This document shows, piece after piece, positions 41,764 to 49,300 of a DNA stretch of 53,525 nucleotides. The notes beneath the pieces are model-generated. The model did not search any database and was not told where the DNA came from. It saw nothing but the letters and a program-made list of their open reading frames with translations. Each line of letters starts with the position of its first letter. Position 1 is the stretch's first letter. Position numbers and translations under genes: made by a program. The stretch comes from an uncultured Oscillospiraceae bacterium (GTDB taxonomy: Bacteria > Bacillota > Clostridia > Oscillospirales > Oscillospiraceae). The DNA is taken from NCBI GenBank assembly GCA_900759385.1, contig CAAEUZ010000003.1:1-53525 (forward strand). Direction: 5' to 3'.

Positions 41764-42176
41764 GCTTCCTCAGCGTCCTTTTTCTTTTTGCGCCCGTACT
41801 TCTTGTTCTTGTCCTTGGCAATCCAATATGCCTCGTTGAGCGCGCGCATTGCTCCGTCCAGCGCATCGTCGCTGAGCTTGCCGCCCGCAAACATGCCCGT
41901 GACTTCGCTCACCAGCTCGTTTATGTCTTTTGCGGCTCTCGCGCCGCCGCGCTCATGCGCTGCGACGACGAGCGTTTCGCCGCTGCTGAGCAACTGCTCC
42001 GTAGTAGTGCCGAGCGCGTCAGCTATGCGCTGTACAATCACCATGTTCCCCGGCTTGCGCGTCCCCAGCTCATAGTTCTGTATCGTGCGCGCGGTCACAC
42101 CAGCTTTCATAGCAAGCTCTGCCTGCGTCAGCCCCGACTGCGCACGTTTTTCTTTAAGATTTTCTGCAAACGCCAT
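41760..42176 (-). CDS. immR: ImmR-like Xre repressor
   Basis: A 138-residue protein with a Cro/C1 helix-turn-helix (LKEKRAQSGLTQAELAMKAGVTARTIQNYELGTRKPGN, VQRIADALGTTTEQLL) and a helical C-domain with a Lys-rich end. It is first in a minus operon with ImmA and faces a strong plus-strand promoter with repeated TTCGTG sites, the arrangement of the ICEBs1 immR/immA control region. It probably represses that divergent promoter and itself and is removed by ImmA. Confidence 0.88.
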   Translation of the reverse strand: MAFAENLKEKRAQSGLTQAELAMKAGVTARTIQNYELGTRKPGNMVIVQRIADALGTTTEQLLSSGETLVVAAHERGGARAAKDINELVSEVTGMFAGGKLSDDALDGAMRALNEAYWIAKDKNKKYGRKKKKDAEEA

Positions 42177-42194
42177 AATGCGCCCCTTTCTCTA

Positions 42195-42284
42195 CACGAA
42201 CGCAAATTCTGCGCCACCTATTGACACGCAACTAGGTTCGTGCTATACTGCGTCTTGCAATGACGAAACTGTGTTCGTGAACAC
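42195..42284 (+). promoter_or_regulatory. Divergent control region: SigA-type promoter with repeated TTCGTG operators
   Basis: A strong plus promoter TTGACA (42221-42226), 17 bases, TATACT (42244-42249). TTCGTG or its complement recurs at 42195-42200, 42237-42242 (in the spacer) and inside GTGTTC-GT-GAACAC (42271-42284), a near-perfect palindrome. The spread across the promoter fits cooperative repression by the adjacent ImmR-like protein. The minus promoter for immR must lie in the same region but has no clear boxes. Confidence 0.7.
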
Positions 42285-42333
42285 ATCTTACCACACGTAA
42301 CAGCGAGTGTCAACAGTATAAGGAGGTATTACC

Positions 42334-42582
42334 GTGGATGCTCAGTGCCGCAAGGCGTATGTTTCTGTGAACGTGGACATAGACGAGGAGGGCGCGATGC
42401 AGCCCCGCGCGATACGATGGAGAAACGGACACTCGTTCCGCATAGAGCGTGTCCTCTACAAGTGCCGTGCGTCCTCGAACAAGGTTGGAGGCGGCGGGAT
42501 ACGCTACACCGTGCAGATAAACGGGCAGGAGAAGTACCTGTTCAACGAAGGAAGCAAGTGGTTCGTGGAGGCGAAAATCTGA
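42334..42582 (+). CDS. Conserved small element protein
   Basis: An 82-residue beta-rich protein: VSVNVDIDEEGAMQPRAIRW, HSFRIERVL, GGIRYTVQINGQEKYLF and KWFVEAK. I recall similar proteins near repressor genes of Firmicute elements (DUF6504-like, uncertain). GTG 42334 has AGGAGG nine bases before it. It is the first gene under the strong promoter facing immR, so it would be among the first products after derepression. It is followed by a strong terminator. Confidence 0.7.
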   Translation: MDAQCRKAYVSVNVDIDEEGAMQPRAIRWRNGHSFRIERVLYKCRASSNKVGGGGIRYTVQINGQEKYLFNEGSKWFVEAKI

Positions 42583-42634
42583 AGCTTTTATTGAACCAAG
42601 CACTCATTGATTCTCACAAGTTCATATTTCTGTC

Positions 42635-42670
42635 AAGCAGCCTGAAAGCAACGCTTTCGGGCTGCTTTTC
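42635..42670 (+). terminator. Terminator after the small element gene
   Basis: A 15-bp stem (42635-42649 with 42653-42667; AAGCAGCCTGAAAGC / GCTTTCGGGCTGCTT with one G-U pair), 3-base loop, then TT and a T-rich run. Confidence 0.9.
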
Positions 42671-42959
42671 ATTTGCAGCACATTGCTATTTGATGATTAG
42701 TCAACATTCACAAAAGTTATGTTCAACGCGCAATATGACATAATACGCATTTGGTCTATGGTTAAATTTCCACCATATCACAAAATGTGACGGCTTATTA
42801 CAACATGTCCCCGAATTCATCACGATATGCGAGGAATGATATTATGGTAATGGAAAGAAGCGCAGGCAGCTCTGTAGTTGCCTGCGCTATTTATATTGTG
42901 CGACCGCCTCCTTAGCTTTGGCTCATAAGAAGTTCAAAAAGCTCAGGAGGTATTTACTT
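42671..42959. other. AT-rich intergenic stretch with one hairpin
   Basis: No gene is seen. A 10-bp hairpin AGCGCAGGCA / TGCCTGCGCT (42859-42868 with 42879-42888), followed by ATTTATATT, resembles a weak terminator or leader attenuator before the sigma-like gene. Several copies of a loose TGTGAC/TGTAA-like word occur but form no clear operator. The ribosome site AGGAGG of the next gene ends the stretch. Confidence 0.5.
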
Positions 42960-43436
42960 ATGTTCAACACAAACAGCGACTACGTCATAAACAAGCTGGA
43001 CACAGATGCCATCGTGTGCCGCAGCGTAACCGGACAGCTGCTGCGCATAACGCGCGAGGACTTTAGCAGCGATGAGGAATTTGAAAAGTGGAAATTATGG
43101 TCCGATACGGACTACCACGAAACAGAACTTCGCGATCGGGCATACAGCGACCGAAAAACGGAGAGCACAATAGCACGTTATATTGAAGCGCAGGACGCCG
43201 ATTGGTTGACCATGGAGCTGAAAGCTGCGGAGCAGAGCCAACACACGCAGCTCATAGAGCGCATGAGGGGCTTCCTCACCGACATACAGTTCAAGCGAAT
43301 CTGGCAGCGCTTCGCGGTTGGGTTGGAGCTTGCCGACATTGCCGGCGCTGAGGGTGTTAGCATTACTGCGGTTGCCAGTTCGATAGAGCGCTCAGTAAAG
43401 AAGCTGGGTCAGCTCAGGCGTCATGGTTTGCTGTGA
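42960..43436 (+). CDS. Sigma-like regulator (region 4 helix-turn-helix)
   Basis: A 158-residue protein. The N-part is specific to element-borne sigma-like proteins (VCRSVTGQLLRITREDF, DEEFEKWKLWSD). The C-part is a sigma-70 region 4-type helix-turn-helix (FLTDIQFKRIWQRFAVGLELADIAGAEGVSITAVASSIERSVKKL). No region 2 is present, so it is not a complete sigma factor. Similar small proteins regulate transfer in Tn916-like elements. ATG 42960 is preceded by AGGAGG at nine bases, and the frame before it has no support. It precedes the resolvase gene. Confidence 0.8.
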   Translation: MFNTNSDYVINKLDTDAIVCRSVTGQLLRITREDFSSDEEFEKWKLWSDTDYHETELRDRAYSDRKTESTIARYIEAQDADWLTMELKAAEQSQHTQLIERMRGFLTDIQFKRIWQRFAVGLELADIAGAEGVSITAVASSIERSVKKLGQLRRHGLL

Positions 43437-43573
43437 TAATGTAGGTGTAATATAATCCCATTACAGCAAAGCCTTATCCATTGCACGCCTACAGCAAGCA
43501 CGATTTGTTTGCCATACATAAACACTTCTCTTAATTTTACCCGGCAATGTGACAAAATGGCAGTTTTGCATTG

Positions 43574-43603
43574 ACAAGGAGGTCGGGAAGCCGGCCTCCT
43601 TGT
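43574..43603 (+). terminator. Hairpin overlapping a ribosome-site-like sequence
   Basis: A 9-bp stem ACAAGGAGG / CCTCCTTGT (43574-43582 with 43595-43603). It carries an AGGAGG in the stem but no open frame follows, so it acts at most as a first hairpin of a tandem terminator with the one at 43607. Confidence 0.6.
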
Positions 43604-43606
43604 TCT

Positions 43607-43644
43607 AAAAACAGCGATGAAAGATTCAGTCACCGCTGTTTTTT
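43607..43644 (+). terminator. Terminator after the sigma-like gene
   Basis: A 10-bp stem AAAAACAGCG / CGCTGTTTTT (43607-43616 with 43634-43643), followed by further T. With the hairpin just before it, it separates the sigma-like gene from the resolvase gene. Confidence 0.85.
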
Positions 43645-43709
43645 AATACGATTATATAATGAAGAAACCGAAAGGGATGATAAATATGCGCTAAATAGGA
43701 GGTAAATTT

Positions 43710-44318
43710 TTGAGCACTTACGGATACATACGAGTCAGCAGCCATGACCAGAACGAGGACAGGCAGCGAATCGCGCTGCACGAGGCGGGCGTCCCGGACG
43801 AGAACGTCTATACGGACAAGCAGTCGGGCAAGGACTTCAACCGGCCTCAGTACAAGCGGCTGCTGCGCAAAATAAAGCGAGACGACCTGCTCTGCATCAA
43901 GAGCATAGACCGTCTCGGGAGGAATTATGCGGAGATATTGGAACAGTGGCGCGTGCTGACGAAGCAGAAAGGCATCGACATTGTTGTATTGGACATGCCG
44001 CTTCTCGACACGCGGCGAGGCAAGGATTTGATGGGGACGTTTCTCAGTGACATCGTGCTGCAAGTGCTGAGCTTCGTCGCGGAGAACGAGCGCGTAAACA
44101 TACGCCAGCGTCAGGCCGAGGGCATCGCGGCTGCGAAGGCGCGCGGGGTGCGCTTTGGACGCCCTCCCGCGCCGCTGCCAGAGAACTTCCACGGCGTCTA
44201 CCAGCGGTGGAGAGTCGGGAAAATAACGGGAGCTGCGGCGGCAAAAGAGTGCAATATGAGCCTCCCAACGTTCCGTTACCGAGCTAAAGTTTATGAAAAT
44301 GCCAAGTTTTCACCATAA
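43710..44318 (+). CDS. Small serine recombinase (resolvase/invertase family)
   Basis: A 202-residue complete serine recombinase: YGYIRVSS with catalytic Ser10, SIDRLGRNYAEILEQW (Arg motif), the long helix E, and a C-terminal helix-turn-helix (GKITGAAAAKECNMSLPTFRYRAKVYE). TTG 43710 follows GGAGG by about eight bases. Enzymes of this size resolve cointegrates or invert DNA and do not integrate elements, so it is not an obvious replacement for the truncated large recombinase at the left. Its site could be the AT-rich stretch after it, or an invertible promoter elsewhere. Confidence 0.93.
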   Translation: MSTYGYIRVSSHDQNEDRQRIALHEAGVPDENVYTDKQSGKDFNRPQYKRLLRKIKRDDLLCIKSIDRLGRNYAEILEQWRVLTKQKGIDIVVLDMPLLDTRRGKDLMGTFLSDIVLQVLSFVAENERVNIRQRQAEGIAAAKARGVRFGRPPAPLPENFHGVYQRWRVGKITGAAAAKECNMSLPTFRYRAKVYENAKFSP

Positions 44319-44531
44319 CGGAAAAAATAAAGAAACGTGTACTTTTCTTTATCTCGACTCATCACTCCTGTACTATATAAAATATACCATATCCAGTTTA
44401 ATTTCAAGAGTTTTAGCTCCAGTGAAACAAATAAATTTTGGTGAGGAAAAAGTACACCTTTTCATCCCTTCACATCGGCTCAGACGTGATTAATAGCATA
44501 TGCTCCTGTGAAACAATATGGGGGGAGTGCC
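44319..44531. other. AT-rich stretch after the resolvase gene
   Basis: No gene. It holds a 9-bp AT-rich hairpin ATAAAGAAA / TTTCTTTAT (44327-44335 with 44344-44352) that may end the resolvase transcript. A 10-base inverted repeat GTGTACTTTT (44337-44346) / AAAAGTACAC (44448-44457) lies about 100 bases apart. The word GTGAAACAA occurs twice (near 44422 and 44508). The spacing resembles a res-like recombination region or a small invertible segment, but evidence is limited to these repeats. The ribosome site of the next gene (GGGGGGAG) ends it. Confidence 0.45.
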
Positions 44532-45677
44532 ATGAGAAAATCCCGAATACTGGCAGCGTTAATCACGCTGTCCCTGATGGCGGCACTAACCGGCGCGGCT
44601 GGCCGCTCGAGCGCTATGACCGTCTCGCTAGACTACCAAACCGGCGCGGCAGTTGGAGATACGCTTCAGGTGCAGGTCGAGGTAACCAACGCTGACGAGG
44701 CTTGTGCCGTGCAGTTCGCGCTGGGCTTTAACGAGGCCGCTCTGGACTGCGTTTCCATATCTACCGGCCCGGCGCTGACTGGAATGATGTCCGCGACGAA
44801 TCCCGACGCCTCGGACGGCGCGCGGCTGGCGGCGGCAAGCGCCACCGGAATTGACATCAACGGCGTTATCGCCACGCTGCAATTCCGGGTCGTTGGCTCC
44901 GGCAGCTACGACTTCACAATCGGAGACGCCATATTTGCCGATGTAAACGGCAACGAATATGCTTACACGCTGGAGGGGGCTGAGGAGTCGGGCACCGATT
45001 CTCCCCCAACTCCCACCCCCTCCGTAACAGAGCCGCCCGCCAGCGAGCCACCGGAGACGGAGCAACCTGAGCCGTCCGACGAACCGGAGAGCGAAGAAAG
45101 CGCGTTCACCGACATTGTCGGCCATTGGGCTGAGAGCTACATAGACGAAGCAGCGGCGCTGGGGCTAATTAACGGCATGGCCGATGGTATTTACGAACCG
45201 GACGGCACCATGACGCGTGCGCAGTTTGTGACAATACTCTGGCGCAGTCAGGGCTCGCCTGAGCCGACCGGTTCGTCGAGCTTCACCGACCTCGGTGCAA
45301 ACAGCGGCTGGTACGCCGACGCCGTTGCGTGGGCAGAGCAGAACAACGTCGTGAATGGCGTCGCTGTCGGTCGGTTCGATCCCAACGGCTCTGTCACTCG
45401 CGAGCAGATTGCCACTATTCTGCATCGCATGAGTGGAGCGGTATCCGGCGACGGACAGCAGTACGCGAGCATCTACGAGCAGGCGTTCAGCGACGCCGCG
45501 TCGGTGGGCAGCTGGGCGAAAGAGGCCGTATGGTGGGCTGTATACCATGAGATATGGTGCGGAGTAAACAGCCCGGACGTCGGCTCCTTGCTTGCCCCGA
45601 CCCAGTCCGCGAACAGAGCGCAGATTGCTGTGATGATGGTGCGCTATCTCGACTATGTAGAGGGGGTGGAAGTATGA
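44532..45677 (+). CDS. Cohesin-domain protein anchored by SLH modules
   Basis: A 381-residue exported protein: signal peptide (about 1-24), type I-like cohesin domain (about 28-145: VGDTLQVQVEVTNADEACAVQFALGFNEAALDCVSIS, GVIATLQFRVVG), a Pro/Thr/Glu linker (about 152-190), then three SLH modules (about 192-381). The cohesin would bind a dockerin and the SLH part fixes it to the wall. ATG 44532 follows GGGGGGAG. The next gene encodes a dockerin protein and overlaps by four bases (ATGA), so the pair is probably made together. Confidence 0.85.
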   Translation: MRKSRILAALITLSLMAALTGAAGRSSAMTVSLDYQTGAAVGDTLQVQVEVTNADEACAVQFALGFNEAALDCVSISTGPALTGMMSATNPDASDGARLAAASATGIDINGVIATLQFRVVGSGSYDFTIGDAIFADVNGNEYAYTLEGAEESGTDSPPTPTPSVTEPPASEPPETEQPEPSDEPESEESAFTDIVGHWAESYIDEAAALGLINGMADGIYEPDGTMTRAQFVTILWRSQGSPEPTGSSSFTDLGANSGWYADAVAWAEQNNVVNGVAVGRFDPNGSVTREQIATILHRMSGAVSGDGQQYASIYEQAFSDAASVGSWAKEAVWWAVYHEIWCGVNSPDVGSLLAPTQSANRAQIAVMMVRYLDYVEGVEV

Positions 45678-46336
45678 AAAAACTAAAACAGCTGCTTGCA
45701 TTTACCCTTGCGCTCGCGATGCTTGCCATTCCGGCAATGGCGGCCGGAACACACAGCACGCTCGGCGTGTATGACCTTAATGTTGAGAGCAGATACACTC
45801 TCACTCCGCTGAAGGCCGACGGCAGCGCCGCCGATCGCTACTCCGGACAGTTCGACAGCGGCGTGTCCACCGTGTACGAGGGTGTGGAGAAGTTCTCCCT
45901 GAGCTTCGCCGGCAGCGCCGACCAGTATGTTGTGTTCCTGCTTGGGAACGGAGGCACTGTTCCCACGGAGAGCAACATTGAGTACATAGACCAGACCGGC
46001 GGTGTAACTACAATAAGTTTCACCCTGTTCCCCTATCAGCTGGAAGTCGGTGATTATAACGTCTATGTGTCCTCGACCGGCGGCTCGTATACAAAAGCTG
46101 CGAGCTTCAGCGTAACGGACAGCTGGGAAGAAGCACCGTATACGCTGGGGGATGTTAACAGCGACGGGAGGATAGACGCGGTTGACGCGCTGCTGGCGCT
46201 GCGGCACTACGCGCATCTTGAGCAGCTGGGAAATACTCAGCAAATGGCGGCAGATGTAAATGCTGATTCAAAGATCGACGCAAATGACGCGTTAAAAATT
46301 CTGCGGATATACGCCAAACTCGAGGAAGGCTTCTAA
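45674..46336 (+). CDS. Secreted dockerin-domain protein
   Basis: A 220-residue protein: signal peptide (about 1-24, cut after AMA), a beta-rich domain of unknown type (about 25-155), then a type I dockerin (about 157-220) with two calcium-binding repeats, GDVNSDGRIDAVDALLALRHYA and DVNADSKIDANDALKILRIYA. No enzyme domain is seen, so it is a structural or adhesive subunit, not a cellulase. It overlaps the cohesin-SLH gene and lies 14 bases before the giant surface protein. The likely partner is one of the two cohesin-like domains next to it. Confidence 0.88.
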   Translation: MKKLKQLLAFTLALAMLAIPAMAAGTHSTLGVYDLNVESRYTLTPLKADGSAADRYSGQFDSGVSTVYEGVEKFSLSFAGSADQYVVFLLGNGGTVPTESNIEYIDQTGGVTTISFTLFPYQLEVGDYNVYVSSTGGSYTKAASFSVTDSWEEAPYTLGDVNSDGRIDAVDALLALRHYAHLEQLGNTQQMAADVNADSKIDANDALKILRIYAKLEEGF

Positions 46337-46350
46337 TTAGGAGGGCAAAC

Positions 46351-49300
46351 ATGAATTTAATCAAAAGATTGATTTCGTCAGTTTTGTGCGTTGCGTTAAT
46401 TGTCAGTCTGCTTGTTATACCAAGCGTCGCGGTTGACGACGGGCTGTTCAGCATTTCGTTTTCCGCGCAGGACAACTATACCTACGACGAGCAAAATGAA
46501 GTGACTTCAGTAAAGGCTGGAGACACGTTTTATCTGTTTGTTAACTTTGCGGGCAATACCGAAGAACGCAATGTATACGCCATGGGCGTTTTTATACGGT
46601 ATAACCCCGAGCTTATTTCGATCAATGCTATACAGGGCCAAGGGCCAATAGCGGGATCAGTTGTCGTAAACCCAAATTACAGTGAAGATATAGCCATGTT
46701 TACTTGGTCGGGCGTCAACGGATTAACGCAACAAGTCGGCTTTGACGACCTGCAGGTAGTTGAAAGCGGCCAACTTGCGGTAATGCAATGCACTGCAAAA
46801 GATGATTTGACTGAATCAGATTTCGCTAGCATTGAATTTGTGACGGAAGAGACAAAATTCGGCAATTATAACGGAACCGATTATTACGAATATAATGCGT
46901 CTGATCTCACCCTCCCCATTCTAGTGCCCAACTCTGTTCTTGTATACACCAATGGCAGCGGCGAAATAGCGGCTCCGAAAGCCGAATGGGATGAAGAGAA
47001 TCTTGTCCCTGTCGCAGGCACAAAGAGCGTTACATATGAGGCGCTGGTGACGGACGGGGACGGCGATATCGTTGAAGACCCTGCCCTGGAGTGGGCCATT
47101 GACGGCGACCCCGCCGGCGTAAGCGTTGAAGGCGGCGTTATAACGGTGGAGAGCACCGCCGCCGCCGGGGACTACACGGTAAAGGCAACCTACGGCGGAC
47201 AGAGCGCGGAAAGCACCTTCTCCGTAACTAAGGAGACGCCTGAGCCCGGTTTTATTACCGGCGATGAGCCCGACGAGAGTTTTGACCCCAATATTGAGAT
47301 CCCCGCCGAAGGCAAAGACGTAACCGTGCAGTTCAGCGGCAAGGTCTGGGACCAGTACGGCGTGGAAATGTCCAGCGGCCTGTTCACTTGGAAGATCGAG
47401 CCGGACGATGTCGCCGGCGTGAGCATCAGTGATACTGGGCTCCTTACAATTACCAATGAGGCTAAGGGAGCCATAACTGATACAACGGGTAAGCCTTTCA
47501 CAGTTAAGGGCACTTGTGGTGAGATGAGTCTGACAACCGACATCACCGTCAAGCGTGCGGCGTCCGTTGTCACTTCCGTCGACATATACAAGGGCGAAGC
47601 CGCTGTAACCTCCGACACCATAGCTATCCCGCAGAGCGGCAGTACCAACGTCACCTACACCGCCAAAGTGCTTGACCAGTACGGCAGCGAGATGGGCGGC
47701 GAAGTCGTCTGGAGTTCTGAGCCCGCGCTCAGAGGCGTCGAAGCGGACGGCGGCAAGGTCAGCGTCGAGGCCGGCGCCGCGCCCGGCACTATCACGCTCA
47801 CCGCCTCCTGCGGCGAGGCCAGCGACTCTGTCAGTATCAGCGTGGCGAGCATCAGCTTCGGCGACGATGATGCAATTAAGAGCGCACTCACCATCAGCGA
47901 TACACCTACCTATGGCATGACCTGGGGCGACATTGTCAAGGTCACTGGTGATATCTCGGCTAACGTCGGCGGCACGCCTGTCGAGGGCGAATACAGCGTT
48001 GAGGACGCTGATACCAAGCCAGATGCCGGCGAACAGACTTACACCATCGTGTTCAATGGCAGTGGGTACAACGATGTTACCGTCTACACTGGCACAGTGA
48101 CCATCGCCCCGCAGGCCGTCACCGTCGAAGGTATAACTGCCAGCAGCAAGGAATATGACGGCGACACCGAGGCGGTCGTTTCCACCGAAGGCGCTGTTGT
48201 TAGCATCGAGGGTGTTACTGTCACCAGCGCGGCCGGTACATTTGCCGACGCGAATGTCGGCACGGATAAGACCGTGACCGTTGAAGTCACACTCAGCGAT
48301 GACAACTACACTGTTGAAGACCTCGAGCTCAAGGCCAGCATCACGCCGAAGACGCTCACCGTCGATGTCACCAACGTCGATGTCTCCAAGGTCTACGACG
48401 GCACGACCGCCGCCGGTACCGTGACCGGCAGCGCGAGCGTCACCGGCACTGTCGGCAGCGAGACCGTTACCGTCAATGTGACCGCCGGAAATTACACCGC
48501 AAAGGACGTCGGTAGCGGGTATACGGTTGAGCTCACCCTTGAGCTCGTCGGCGACGCGGCCAAGAACTATGTGCTTAGCAGCACTACCACGACCATCGCC
48601 GACGCGGCCATCACCGCCTGCAATGAGTTCATCGACGCGACCAGCAAGACTCAGAACGTCGTAGTCGGCGTGGGTAGCTTCACCGAGCCCAGCTTCACCG
48701 GCGTAAACGGCGAGGCCGTGACCGGCACGACCACTTATACTTATAATAGCATCACGATGGACAAGGCTGCTATTGAATCAGAGCTAACAAAACTTGCTGC
48801 CGGCAATATCGCTACAATCAGCTACTCCTTCATCGCCAGCGGCAACTACACCGGAACTAAAACAGGTGAAATCACCGTCACCATGGTCGACATAGCCTTC
48901 ACCGGCGTTAATGAAGCCATTACTGTCGCATCTGACGCCGTTTACGGTGACACCTGGGCTGACATTGTGACCGTGGATGCATCCAAGATCGATGCTGCGG
49001 TTGGCACTGAAAAAGTCGAAGGCACATACACTGTCGAGAACAGCAATGACCGCCCCGACGCCGGTACCGCCACTTACAAGGTGCTATTCAACAGCAACGA
49101 TGGCAGTTACATAAACGTCGAAGTTGCCTCCGACACCGTTGATGTAGCCAAGAAGCCTGTCAGCATCACCGGACTCGACGTAGCAGACAAGATATACGAC
49201 GGCAATACTAGCGCCATTGTGAGCGGCACTGCCACTCTAGACGGAGTGCTTGCCGGAGACACTGTTAGCGTTGCTGCCGGTACTGCTTCCTTCGCTGACA

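Noticed and set aside
43710..44318. Serine recombinase as the element's integrase
   Set aside because: At 202 residues it is of the resolvase/invertase class and lacks the large C-terminal domains of integrating serine recombinases.
44400..44520. GTGAAACAA direct repeat as attachment sites
   Set aside because: Nine bases, AT-rich context and only about 85 bases apart; no copy at the left junction could be found by eye.
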